A DNA stretch of 44,433 nt from positions 1 through 44,433 of the forward strand of contig NZ_JXKG01000020.1 in NCBI RefSeq assembly GCF_001885735.1, written 5' to 3'. The translations under genes were made by a program, and so were the position numbers. Positions 16,596 through 25,085 of the stretch are shown here, piece after piece. The DNA comes from Enterococcus canintestini. Lineage in GTDB: Bacteria > Bacillota > Bacilli > Lactobacillales > Enterococcaceae. The first letter of the stretch is position 1. The number at the start of each line of letters is the position of its first letter. Below the pieces are notes generated by a model. It was not told where the DNA came from. It worked only from the letters and a program-made list of their open reading frames with translations, and ran no database searches.

Positions 16596-16862
16596 ACGTA
16601 TTTAACTCGCAAGTAATAAGCTGGAATTTCCGAAAAATGCTACTCAAATTTTTGCGAAATTTCAACTTATTACCGTAGAGAGTTCGTTTGTGAAACTAGA
16701 CAATAAGAAAAGTTGAATAAACGCGTTTAACTTGCAAGTAATAAGCTGGAATTTCCGAAAAATGCTACTCAAATTTTTGTGAAATTTCAACTTATTACCG
16801 TAGAGAGTTCGTTTGTGAAACTCGACAATAAAAAAAGTTGAATAAACGCGTTTAACTTGCAA
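16583..16862. repeat. 125-bp tandem repeat (two full copies and a 30-bp partial) at the 3' end of the GH20 gene
   Basis: Units 16583-16707 and 16708-16832 are nearly identical; 16833-16862 is the start of a third. The first copy includes the last codons and stop of the GH20 gene, so duplication used the gene's own 3' end. Each unit contains a hairpin of about 59 bases (16614-16672, 16739-16797; arms TAATAAG...AATTTC and GAAATTTC...CTTATTA) and the GCTACTCAAATTTT core seen at 3759 and, inverted, near 1545. The rest of the gap to 16990 holds an AGAAGTTGCTTCTTTCA end like that near 3800 and the terminator. Confidence 0.85.
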
Positions 16863-16954
16863 ATAGAAGAAATAATTTAATAAATTATTCTTCACAGCGC
16901 TAAAATTTTTGACATATTTAGTCAGAAGTTGCTTCTTTCACATTGTTTATTCGC

Positions 16955-16992
16955 AAAAAAAGCTGTGACAAAAAGTTGTCACAGCTTTTTTT
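16955..16992. terminator. Bidirectional GTGACA-type terminator between convergent GH20 and GH29 genes
   Basis: AAAAAAAGCTGTGACAA (16955-16971) pairs perfectly with TTGTCACAGCTTTTTTT (16976-16992). T-runs are present on both strands, and the right arm reaches the stop codon of the minus-strand fucosidase. Confidence 0.88.
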
Positions 16993-18292
16993 AGTCTTTT
17001 AATGTGATTTCAATGACTGGAACTAAGACAGGTGGTTTTTCAACCGGTAAAGTAATGACGATATCATCAGGGTCAATGATAGCCTCAGTGGAAGTGATGA
17101 CTTCGTCTTTGTCAAAACCACGGTAAAAAATTTCTGATCCATCATTTAATAAACGAATAAATGAAACATCTTTTGCTAATCCTTTTAAATGCAGATTGCG
17201 ATAAGGATAAGAAAAGAGGTGTAAATATAGTTTATTTGCATTTTGCGTATAACGACAATCAAGTGGTGCTTCATAGTTGGCCTTTGTACAGCCGATTATA
17301 GCATCCTGATGAAGTCGCATCCAATCCCCGATTTCTCTTAAGCGTAGTGCTGTTTTGTCATCAATTTCGCCCCGCGGATTCGGCCCAATATTCATTAAGA
17401 AATTCCCATTTTTAGCAACCGTATCAATTAACATTTTTAATAACATTTCACTTGATTTCCATTCGTAATTATCTCGATCGTAACCCCAAGTGCCATACAT
17501 CGTTTGGCAAGCTTCCCACAAGACTGATTTTCCATCTTTTATAAATGGTTTGTCGGGTTGGAATTGTTCGGGGGTGGTCACGCCTCTGTTTAAATCAAGC
17601 CGGTCATTGATTAAAATATGGGGTTGTAACTGTAAGCAAAGTGCCTCTAGTCGCTCACTGTCCCAATCGAATGCGCCTTTACCTTTTGCAAAGCCCCAAT
17701 CGCGGTGGGCATAAGAAAAATCAAACCAAATATAATCAATTTTCCCATAATCTGTTAGTAATTCTTCGACTTGGCCTGCTAAGTAATCTTGATATTTTTT
17801 TAGCTGGCGTAATTCATTACTCTTTTGATAAGTTTCGTTATTCCGCATTGGATGTAAGCCGTCGATGGGAAAATCTGGATGATGCCAATCAATTAAAGAG
17901 TGATAGAGTCCAATTTTAATGCCTACTTTTCGAAAGGCTGGCAAAAGTTCGGCTAAAAAATCCCGTTTAAAAGGTGTATTGGTAACTTTATAATCGGTTA
18001 AGTGGGAATCCCACAGTGCAAAACCTTCGTGGTGTTTAGTGGTAAAAACCATGTATTTTACCCCACAGTCTTTAGCTGCTTGCGCCCATTTTGTAGCATC
18101 AAATAAATCGGGATTAAAGTTTTTGAAATATTTTGCTTGATATTCTTTTGGATCGATTTGTTCTTTAGTCATAAACCACTCATGACGTGCGCCAACACTA
18201 AATAAACCAAAGTGAATAAATAAGCCAAAGCGATCATGAATAAACCAGCTGGGATCAGGGTAAGTACTAGGCCAATTGGCAAAATTTGTCAT
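16991..18292 (-). CDS. GH29 alpha-L-fucosidase
   Basis: A 433-residue GH29 enzyme that releases alpha-linked L-fucose with retention. The family landmarks are in order: RFGLFIHFGLFSVG (21-34), TTKHHEGFALWDS (84-96), the nucleophile Asp191 in YIWFDFS, and NGNFLMNIGPNPRGEID in the C-terminal barrel, followed by a short beta-sandwich. There is no signal peptide, so it is intracellular. It is the last gene of the minus-strand unit, 26 bases after the small anchored protein gene, and ends in the shared bidirectional terminator. Fucose linkage preference cannot be decided from sequence. Confidence 0.9.
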   Translation of the reverse strand: MTNFANWPSTYPDPSWFIHDRFGLFIHFGLFSVGARHEWFMTKEQIDPKEYQAKYFKNFNPDLFDATKWAQAAKDCGVKYMVFTTKHHEGFALWDSHLTDYKVTNTPFKRDFLAELLPAFRKVGIKIGLYHSLIDWHHPDFPIDGLHPMRNNETYQKSNELRQLKKYQDYLAGQVEELLTDYGKIDYIWFDFSYAHRDWGFAKGKGAFDWDSERLEALCLQLQPHILINDRLDLNRGVTTPEQFQPDKPFIKDGKSVLWEACQTMYGTWGYDRDNYEWKSSEMLLKMLIDTVAKNGNFLMNIGPNPRGEIDDKTALRLREIGDWMRLHQDAIIGCTKANYEAPLDCRYTQNANKLYLHLFSYPYRNLHLKGLAKDVSFIRLLNDGSEIFYRGFDKDEVITSTEAIIDPDDIVITLPVEKPPVLVPVIEITLKD

Positions 18293-18318
18293 TTTAAGAG
18301 AACTCCATTTCTATTATG

Positions 18319-18825
18319 TTAATCAATGAAACTTGTGTCTGCCATATTTGTTTCTTTAATTTTCCAGCTACCATCTTCTTTGACAAATAAATGCCGTGCT
18401 TCTGAGATATGGTTGCGGTATTTTTCTTTTCCTTGATTGATAGTTTTTTGTTGTGCTTTAATTACCATTTGATTTTGCTCTTGTTTGATTACCTCAAAGC
18501 TCAACAGTTCGTGATGTAAATCGTAGGAGGCAAAAAATTTATCCATCTCTTTTTTAGTAGCGGCTTGGGCTTTTTTGATTAAAGTATCTGCATAAGCGGT
18601 GCTATCTTTAGCATTGGCGGCTTGTAGATTTTGTTGTAACAAGGTTAAGCCAGCTTTTGCCGCTTTTTGGTCCGTAATTTTACCAGTAATTTGGATACTT
18701 TCTGTCTTATCTTTTGATGGCGTAATAATAGCTTCTGCTGCCTTTTGATGGGGAAAAACATAGAAGAAAATAACGCCTGACAAGATAATAAGAGTTAAAA
18801 TAAGTTTGCGATAACTTTTATTCAT
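18319..18825 (-). CDS. Small membrane-anchored or secreted protein, NTF2-like
   Basis: I do not recognise a named family. The 168-residue protein begins with a basic stretch and one hydrophobic segment (LILTLIILSGVIFFYVF, about 8-24) without a lipobox, so it is either an N-terminally anchored or a secreted protein. The rest is polar and predicted to lie outside; the end (EARHLFVKEDGSWKIKETNMAD) resembles the closing strands of NTF2-like/DUF4440-type domains. It sits between the GH20C-like and GH29 genes with gaps of 33 and 26 bases, so it is part of that operon. A role in glycan binding at the cell surface is speculative. Confidence 0.7.
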   Translation of the reverse strand: MNKSYRKLILTLIILSGVIFFYVFPHQKAAEAIITPSKDKTESIQITGKITDQKAAKAGLTLLQQNLQAANAKDSTAYADTLIKKAQAATKKEMDKFFASYDLHHELLSFEVIKQEQNQMVIKAQQKTINQGKEKYRNHISEARHLFVKEDGSWKIKETNMADTSFID

Positions 18826-18858
18826 AACAACACTGCCTTTCTAATTTTTGTAAAATTT

Positions 18859-20736
18859 TTATACGTCAGATAACTTACTAGCAGAATAGATGCCATAAAA
18901 GAGGTTACGGCCAATCGTGCCAGGATCTAATGGATAAGGTCCGTCAAAAGGTAATCTTGGTGCATTGAGTTCTTCAAGCGTGTTAATTTTTCCTGTTACA
19001 TATTGTTCTATACGCCAAATTGCCGTTTGACAGCGTTTTATTAATCCTGCATAACGTAACTCTAAAATTTCCCAGCCAAAAGGTTTGTACCATTCAAACC
19101 ATAAATCGCGATGGGCTAGATGGAGTTTTTCTAGTGATAAAACCAATTCTTTTAGCTGTAAAATACTCTGTTTCAATTCCTCATCATTGTGATGTTGGTA
19201 CGCCAAAAGAGTTGCAGTATTAATCGTTGCCTTTTTAGCTAAGACGTTTGCAAGTTGCTGGTAGTAAGCAAATAAAGTAGCACTTACGGTGGTTGGCTGA
19301 ACAGTTTTTAAAGTTCTAGCTAAGTTTTTATACCAGTTTTTTAAATCATAGGGCTGTAACGTTTCTTCATAAAGCCCAAAAAGCAGATCTTGATAGAGAA
19401 GCAATTTACTAACATTGGAACCACCGGGATTATTTTTTGCCACGCCTGGTGTTTGATCAAAGCTATCTAGAAGTAGATAGTCATGAGCTGTTTGCCTATG
19501 AAAAAGTTTAAATCGTTTTTCTACTAATTGTTGACTAGGGCTTTTTGTATATTGTGCTTCGGCGAAATACTGAAGGCCTAAAAGTGCGGCAATATGCGCT
19601 GTTTCTTGGCCATCGTCACCCCATAACGTAGCGTAGACTTGTTTAATTTGTTGCTTTTTAGCAGCGCTAAGGCCCGCGCTAAGAGTAGCAATCGACTTGC
19701 CATAGTTTGGCGCTAAGCCATTCCAAGTCCAAACGCCACTTGCAAAAATTACGGGTTTTGCTAATTTTTTGTGATTTTTAAAATTTGTAAGATAATCTTT
19801 TTCTTCATGGTGATAATAATCCCAATAGACCATGGCAACGTTTGGGATATTTTGCACCAATGTTTTTTGGAAATGAACTTCAGGATCATAATAGTCTCCA
19901 GATTTACTACCAATCCGAAAGAACATATCACTCCACATCATTGCCTCTAAGCCATATTTTTCGCAAATAGGAATGACTTTATTTAAGTGTTTAGACATAA
20001 TGCTAAAGGGATCTTCTAAACTATGTTGTTTTAAATAGCGGCCCAGACCTAATTGGTGGGCTTCATCCATACCAATGTGAATTTGTTTTGAGCGAAAAGA
20101 ATTTGCACAAGTTTTAATCATACTTTCAATCAATAAATAAGTATTTTTATCATCCACTAAAAGAATGTCGGAAGTATCTTTTAGCTTGCGGGCGTAATTC
20201 CAACGTAACGGGTTACTAAGATGGGCTAATGTTTGAATCGCTGGAATTAATTCCACCCCCAAAATAGCAGCAAAATCATCTAATTCTTTTAATTCCGCTT
20301 GCGTATATCGGCCTCTAAAATGGCCAAAATAAGGATATTCTTCTATTTCATAAGTATCTTCTAAGTACAACATACAACTGTTTAATCCCATTTTTGCGAT
20401 TAAAGTGAGCATTTTTTTTAATGCAGGTACCGTCATAACTGCATTGCGGGAAAAATCTAATAAGGGACCAATTTTTTCAAAATGAGGCTGTTCTTCATAA
20501 TTAAAATGCTCGCCACACCGATTATGCCAAAGGGTGAGGGCGCGAAATAATTGCGGTAAATTACCGTAAATGAAAGTAGCTTTGTGAAAATTGGCATAAA
20601 TTTGTAAGTGCTCACCTGGTTGTAATTGTAATTGGTAATCACTTTGTTCTTTTGAAGTGAGTTCCCAGTTCAAATTTTTAGCTACAATGTTGCAAAATAG
20701 CGGCGAAATACTAGCTCCGCTTAAATGGACTTTCAT
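18859..20736 (-). CDS. GH20 exo-beta-N-acetylhexosaminidase, GH20C-like
   Basis: A 625-residue protein that resembles the intracellular GH20C hexosaminidase of Streptococcus pneumoniae in length and motifs. An N-terminal alpha/beta domain (about 1-85) is followed by the TIM barrel, starting at PLLDFSRNAVM. The Asp-Glu catalytic pair is Asp224-Glu225 in HIGMDEAHQLG; MMWSDMFFR and VYWDYYHHEEKDY are other active-site segments. A helical C-terminal domain follows. The enzyme removes terminal beta-GlcNAc or beta-GalNAc. No signal peptide is present. It is preceded by the YesL-like gene (77-base gap) and followed by the small anchored protein. Confidence 0.88.
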   Translation of the reverse strand: MKVHLSGASISPLFCNIVAKNLNWELTSKEQSDYQLQLQPGEHLQIYANFHKATFIYGNLPQLFRALTLWHNRCGEHFNYEEQPHFEKIGPLLDFSRNAVMTVPALKKMLTLIAKMGLNSCMLYLEDTYEIEEYPYFGHFRGRYTQAELKELDDFAAILGVELIPAIQTLAHLSNPLRWNYARKLKDTSDILLVDDKNTYLLIESMIKTCANSFRSKQIHIGMDEAHQLGLGRYLKQHSLEDPFSIMSKHLNKVIPICEKYGLEAMMWSDMFFRIGSKSGDYYDPEVHFQKTLVQNIPNVAMVYWDYYHHEEKDYLTNFKNHKKLAKPVIFASGVWTWNGLAPNYGKSIATLSAGLSAAKKQQIKQVYATLWGDDGQETAHIAALLGLQYFAEAQYTKSPSQQLVEKRFKLFHRQTAHDYLLLDSFDQTPGVAKNNPGGSNVSKLLLYQDLLFGLYEETLQPYDLKNWYKNLARTLKTVQPTTVSATLFAYYQQLANVLAKKATINTATLLAYQHHNDEELKQSILQLKELVLSLEKLHLAHRDLWFEWYKPFGWEILELRYAGLIKRCQTAIWRIEQYVTGKINTLEELNAPRLPFDGPYPLDPGTIGRNLFYGIYSASKLSDV

Positions 20737-20813
20737 TTTTTTTCCATCCTTTATAAAAATTAAGTTTATTGTTAGGAAGTGTTACATGTACAATATTTTA
20801 ATTCAAAGTATGA

Positions 20814-21449
20814 CTAGCTTTTGGCGTTACAATTATTTGCTTCAATTTTTTTCATCGCTTGTAAAGAAAACCAGCTAATTGGTAAAAGTAAAAGCGGTAC
20901 CGCTGCAATTAACATTAAGATGGGAAAAATTGTAGTAATAGCGGTGGCAACCGCAATTCCCACACCAATAGCAATCGTTTCAACAATACTTGCAATCATT
21001 AAAAAAAAGGCTTGTTTGAAATAATTTAAACAGCTGAGTTCGTAGCGCCAATAAACGGGAAATAAAAAGACTCCCACCAGTAGTGAAAAAACAAAAAAGA
21101 TAAGTAAGAAAAGATGAATTAGCTGATTTTGTAGTAATTGACCAGCAACACGAATATCTAACCACAAGACAGCTAAGATAAATGTTTGGATAAAGCCTAA
21201 AAGATTAGTCTTTTTAAAGGCGACCTGATAGCTCTTTTTGAAATCTACAAAAAGTTGACTTGAAAATTCTTTAGTTTGAAAAAACTGAAAAAAGAGACTA
21301 ATAACAGCACTTGTGGCAGGAAAAACCCCTAGCAAAATGCCTCCTTTTAAAACGCCGTACCACCAAAAAAATTGTAGTTTGACTAGTGCAATTAAAAATT
21401 CGCCTAAATTATAAGTTGCTTTGATCATACCTTTTTGTTTTTTTTCCAT
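20814..21449 (-). CDS. YesL/DUF624 family membrane protein
   Basis: A 211-residue integral membrane protein with about five transmembrane segments and the DUF624 start pattern (YNLGEFLIALVKLQFFWWYGVLKGGILLGVFPATSAV). Members of this family are found beside LplB/YtcP-type importers and polysaccharide-utilisation glycosidases (yes operon of Bacillus subtilis); the molecular role is unknown, possibly in transporter assembly or function. It is the first gene of the minus-strand unit, divergent from the second fucosidase, and its promoter region carries a near-consensus cre. Confidence 0.85.
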   Translation of the reverse strand: MEKKQKGMIKATYNLGEFLIALVKLQFFWWYGVLKGGILLGVFPATSAVISLFFQFFQTKEFSSQLFVDFKKSYQVAFKKTNLLGFIQTFILAVLWLDIRVAGQLLQNQLIHLFLLIFFVFSLLVGVFLFPVYWRYELSCLNYFKQAFFLMIASIVETIAIGVGIAVATAITTIFPILMLIAAVPLLLLPISWFSLQAMKKIEANNCNAKS

Positions 21450-21503
21450 TGTTATGCCTCCATCGTATTAAAAATAGCAAAGTACAATTTTCTTATAAAA
21501 AAA

Positions 21504-21518
21504 TGATAGCACTTACAA
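21504..21518 (-). promoter_or_regulatory. cre-like site upstream of the yesL-like unit
   Basis: On the minus strand TTGTAAGTGCTATCA matches WTGNAANCGNWNNCW at all fixed positions but one (T for C). It overlaps TATCAT, a plausible -10 of the minus-strand unit. Confidence 0.45.
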
Positions 21519-21619
21519 AGGTTGTAAAATAGGGGTTTATCTAAAATACATGCTGAGGTAAAAACTTACACATTCTACCAAATGCTAAAAAATCAAGCTC
21601 TTAAATCAAATTTGCAAAA

Positions 21620-21634
21620 AGAATGCGTTTACAT
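21620..21634 (-). promoter_or_regulatory. Catabolite-responsive element (cre) between the divergent units
   Basis: The minus strand reads ATGTAAACGCATTCT, an exact match to WTGNAANCGNWNNCW. It lies about 10 bases upstream of a possible plus-strand promoter (TTGTTT at 21643-21648, 16-base spacer, TAATAT at 21665-21670) and upstream of the minus-strand unit, so it could repress both. Confidence 0.75.
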
Positions 21635-21736
21635 ATCCGCTTTTGTTTTACATATTGTTAGCTTTAATATTTACCGCTACATTAAAAGAGAAAAGAGCAA
21701 ACAAAACTTAAAAACAAAATTGAAAGGAGTATTAAC

Positions 21737-23080
21737 GTGACAGTAATTAGAGGCGATATTGAAGTAGCTAAAAATAGTGATGTCATTGATCATAATATTT
21801 ATCCTGAAACAGAGATGTTAAAAAAACGATTGGAATGGTTTCAGGATTTGAAATTAGGTGTCATTTTTCATTACGGTCTTTATGCGCAAGCGGGGATTGT
21901 TGAATCGTGGCAATTATCGCAAAAAGATGAATGGGCTAGAACAGGGCGCGCGTTTCGGCAAGACTTTAAACAACTGCAACTGGACTATTGGAACTTAATT
22001 TCAAAATTTAACCCTACCCAGCTAGATGCCAAAAAGTGGGCGAAAACATGTAAAGAAGCTGGTTTTAAATATTGTATTTTTACGACGAAACATCACGATG
22101 GCTTTAATATGTTTAATACAATGGAAAGCGAATATAAAATAGGTGGGAAATTGAGTCCGTTTAAACGCGATATTTTAAAGGAAGTTTTTGAGGCTTTTCG
22201 GGCTGAAGAAATGGCAATAGGCGCTTATTATTCCAAAGCAGATTGGTACTCGCCTTTTTATTGGTTAGACGATGAGACGATAAAAGGACGTACGGCAAGT
22301 TATGATCCAACAGCGCATCCTGAAATTTGGGCGCGCTATAAAGAATTTGTCCACCGCCAGATTCATGAAATTACCCATAATTATGGAACAGTAGATTTAT
22401 TGTGGCTTGATGCTGGGTGGTGTGGTCAAGGAAAAGAAGATTTAGATATGGATCAATTGGCTGAAATTGCTCGTGAGCAACAAGAGGAATTGATTATCGT
22501 TGATCGCATGATGGGGGGACGGCATGAAAATTATGTTACCCCGGAACGAAAAATTCCAAGTTATGCAGAAATTCCTAATAAGCCGTGGGAAAGTAATATT
22601 CCGATTGGGAATGATTGGGGGTATGTCCCAAGTGACACCTTTAAATCTAGCCAAGAATTAATTGAAACATTTGTAGAAGTAGTAGCCAAAGGGGGCAATT
22701 TAATTTTAGGCGTTGGACCTACTCCAGAAGGAACTTTTACTAAAGAAGAAACTGCGATTTTAAATGATATTGGTAATTGGCTTAAAATATATGGTCATGG
22801 CATTTATGAAACACGCGCTAAAGTCGAAGGAAAGATTAGTCCTTGGCAACTAACATATGCTAAAGATGAAACAAGACATTTCGCTTTTTGCAGTATCAAC
22901 CAGTTACCAAAAAGAATCTATTTAAATGAAATTAAAGCCCAAATAACAGATCAACTAGTCGATATGAAAACAGGTGTACGACTTAAAATTTATCACGAAA
23001 ATGAAAACGCTTATCTAAATGTGAAAGATATTGAACTACCAAAGGTTGGTATGATAGGAATTGAAATTATCACACATTGA
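21737..23080 (+). CDS. GH29 alpha-L-fucosidase, second paralogue
   Basis: A 447-residue GH29 enzyme, only distantly similar to the other fucosidase. Landmarks are LKLGVIFHYGLYAQAG (38-53), TTKHHDGFNMF (116-126), the nucleophile Asp225 in LLWLDAGW and GGNLILGVGPTPEG. A C-terminal beta domain follows. No signal peptide. The start is GTG 21737, preceded by AAAGGAG (21723-21729). It leads the transport unit, 87 bases ahead of the first permease. The two paralogues probably act on different fucose linkages, but sequence alone cannot say which. Confidence 0.88.
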   Translation: MTVIRGDIEVAKNSDVIDHNIYPETEMLKKRLEWFQDLKLGVIFHYGLYAQAGIVESWQLSQKDEWARTGRAFRQDFKQLQLDYWNLISKFNPTQLDAKKWAKTCKEAGFKYCIFTTKHHDGFNMFNTMESEYKIGGKLSPFKRDILKEVFEAFRAEEMAIGAYYSKADWYSPFYWLDDETIKGRTASYDPTAHPEIWARYKEFVHRQIHEITHNYGTVDLLWLDAGWCGQGKEDLDMDQLAEIAREQQEELIIVDRMMGGRHENYVTPERKIPSYAEIPNKPWESNIPIGNDWGYVPSDTFKSSQELIETFVEVVAKGGNLILGVGPTPEGTFTKEETAILNDIGNWLKIYGHGIYETRAKVEGKISPWQLTYAKDETRHFAFCSINQLPKRIYLNEIKAQITDQLVDMKTGVRLKIYHENENAYLNVKDIELPKVGMIGIEIITH

Positions 23081-23167
23081 AAAAAATCCACACATTGCTA
23101 AGAAAGCGGATACATGATTAGATAAAAACAACAGATCACGATAATCAAAAAACAAGGAGGACTAGAA

Positions 23168-24124
23168 ATGGAATTATCATCAAGAGAGCTTTTAAAAAAG
23201 AAGCAAGAGAAGACACGCTGGGAAAAAATAAAATTAAAATTTTATACAGGACGTCAGTTGTACTTATTCGTCTTACCAGCTTTTATCGTCGTCCTTATTT
23301 TTTCTTATATTCCGATGTACGGTGTAATCATTGCGTTTAAAGATTTTATTCCTTCATTAGGAATTTGGGGTAGCCCGTGGGTTGGGTTCAAACATTTTCA
23401 ACGTTTCTTTGAATCGTATTACTTTTGGGATTTACTTAAAAATACGTTAGGGATTAGCTTATATTCTTTAGCAGTTGGCTTTCCTTTACCAATTATTTTG
23501 GCTTTAGCTTTAAATGAGCTAAAAGATAGTCGCTTTAAAAAATTCACGCAAACTGTTACGTACGCACCGAATTTTATTTCAGTCGTAGTTGTCTGCGGGA
23601 TGTTAATTGCCTTTTTAACTCCTTCCACCGGGATTATTAACCACTTATTAGACTTTTTAGGTTTTGAGCGAATTGCGTTTATGAATGATCCCCGCTGGTT
23701 TAAAACAGTTTATGTTTTATCTGGTGTTTGGCAAGGGACAGGTTGGGGTTCTGTGATTTATTTAGCAGCTTTGTCTGGTGTAGATACACAGCTTCATGAG
23801 GCTGCGACAGTGGATGGTGCCACACGTTTACAACGCGTTTTTTATATCAACATTCCGACGATTATTCCGACAATGGTTATTTTACTAATTATGAATGTCG
23901 GTAGCTTGATGTCTTTGGGCTATGAAAAAATTCTATTAATGCAAAATGCTTTAAATATGGATTCATCCAATGTTATTGCGACTTTTGTTTACAAACAAGG
24001 TCTATTAGATGCCCAATATAGTTATGCATCAGCGGTGGGACTTTTTAATGCTGCAATTAATGCGTTTTTATTAATTGTAGTCAATAAAATATCCCGTAAA
24101 GTCAGCGAAACAAGTTTGTGGTAG
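23168..24124 (+). CDS. ABC sugar importer permease, LplB type
   Basis: A 318-residue permease with six predicted membrane segments and the cytoplasmic EAA coupling loop (HEAATVDGATRLQRVFYINIPTIIP). The N-terminal LYLFVLPAFIVVLIFSYIPMYGVIIAFKDF pattern is characteristic of the LplB group that imports complex oligosaccharides. It would pair with the next permease. Start ATG 23168 follows AAGGAGG. No ATPase gene is linked. Confidence 0.9.
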   Translation: MELSSRELLKKKQEKTRWEKIKLKFYTGRQLYLFVLPAFIVVLIFSYIPMYGVIIAFKDFIPSLGIWGSPWVGFKHFQRFFESYYFWDLLKNTLGISLYSLAVGFPLPIILALALNELKDSRFKKFTQTVTYAPNFISVVVVCGMLIAFLTPSTGIINHLLDFLGFERIAFMNDPRWFKTVYVLSGVWQGTGWGSVIYLAALSGVDTQLHEAATVDGATRLQRVFYINIPTIIPTMVILLIMNVGSLMSLGYEKILLMQNALNMDSSNVIATFVYKQGLLDAQYSYASAVGLFNAAINAFLLIVVNKISRKVSETSLW

Positions 24125-24139
24125 AAAAGGAGCAAGCAG

Positions 24140-25048
24140 ATGAATACAAAAACTATTAGTGTATCTAAAACAGATCGACTTTTTATGGGCGTCGTCTACT
24201 TATTTATTGCCTTAGCACTATTTCTGGTTTTATATCCGTTAATTTATGTTGTAAGTGCCTCAATTTCGAGTCCAACAGCGGTCAATTCCGGTGAAATGTG
24301 GTTGTTACCAAAAAATATCACTTGGGAAGGGTATAAAACGATTTTAGGTTATGACACGATTTGGCAAGGATATTGGAATACGATTAAATATACCGCCATT
24401 GGAACATTTATTAATTTGGCATTAACGCTTCCTTGTGCTTATGCAATGGGGCGACCAGAATTTTACGGTCGTAATTTATTTATGAAATTTTTGATGGTGC
24501 CAATGTTTATTGGTGGTGGCTTAATTCCAAGTTATTTATTAATTAAAAACTTAGGGATGATTGATACAGTTTGGGCCATTACTTTACCAGGTGCGGTTTC
24601 TGTTTACAATATCGCCATTACTAGAACTTTTTTCCAAAGTACCATTCCAAGAGAGATGGAAGAAGCGGCGTTAATTGATGGCTGTACAGATTTTCAATTA
24701 TTTTTCCGTATTATCTTACCACTTTCTATGCCAATCATTGCCGTAATGGGATTATTTTGTGGCGTAGCTCATTGGAACAGTTACTTTAGCGCATTGATTT
24801 ATTTCACTGATAAATCTATGTACCCATTGCAACTTGTTTTAAGAGAAATACTGGTTAATTCTGACATGGCAAAAGAAGGTGCGGCTATGAGTTCTGCGGC
24901 GGCTGAAGTGGCCTTTAGTAAACAACAATTAGCAGCCGTGATTAAATACGGCGTCATGATTGTATCGACATTGCCGATTATTATGATTTATCCGTTTTTA
25001 CAGCGTTACTTTGTGAAGGGCGTAATGGTTGGCTCACTAAAAGGCTAA
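24140..25048 (+). CDS. ABC sugar importer permease, YtcP/CarB type
   Basis: A 302-residue partner permease with six membrane segments, the LVLYPLIYVVSASISSP start typical of YtcP-type permeases and the EAA loop EEAALIDGCTDFQLFFRIILPLSMP. It begins 15 bases after the first permease (AAAGGAG ribosome binding site) and is followed 37 bases later by the binding protein, so all three are co-transcribed. Confidence 0.9.
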   Translation: MNTKTISVSKTDRLFMGVVYLFIALALFLVLYPLIYVVSASISSPTAVNSGEMWLLPKNITWEGYKTILGYDTIWQGYWNTIKYTAIGTFINLALTLPCAYAMGRPEFYGRNLFMKFLMVPMFIGGGLIPSYLLIKNLGMIDTVWAITLPGAVSVYNIAITRTFFQSTIPREMEEAALIDGCTDFQLFFRIILPLSMPIIAVMGLFCGVAHWNSYFSALIYFTDKSMYPLQLVLREILVNSDMAKEGAAMSSAAAEVAFSKQQLAAVIKYGVMIVSTLPIIMIYPFLQRYFVKGVMVGSLKG

Positions 25049-25085
25049 CCGTCAAAATATAAATTTTTTAAAGTGAGGGAATGAA

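Noticed and set aside
16583-16832. A CRISPR array at the tandem repeat
   Set aside because: The units are contiguous 125-bp copies without variable spacers, and no cas genes are in the window.
16662-16895. A 77-codon minus-strand ORF with repeated peptide blocks
   Set aside because: It lies inside the 125-bp tandem repeat; its internal repeats reflect the DNA repeat rather than a gene.
23109-23125. A cre-like site (ATGTATCCGCTTTCT on the minus strand) between the second fucosidase and the first permease
   Set aside because: It has a mismatch at a fixed A, lies within an operon, and no promoter is recognisable beside it.
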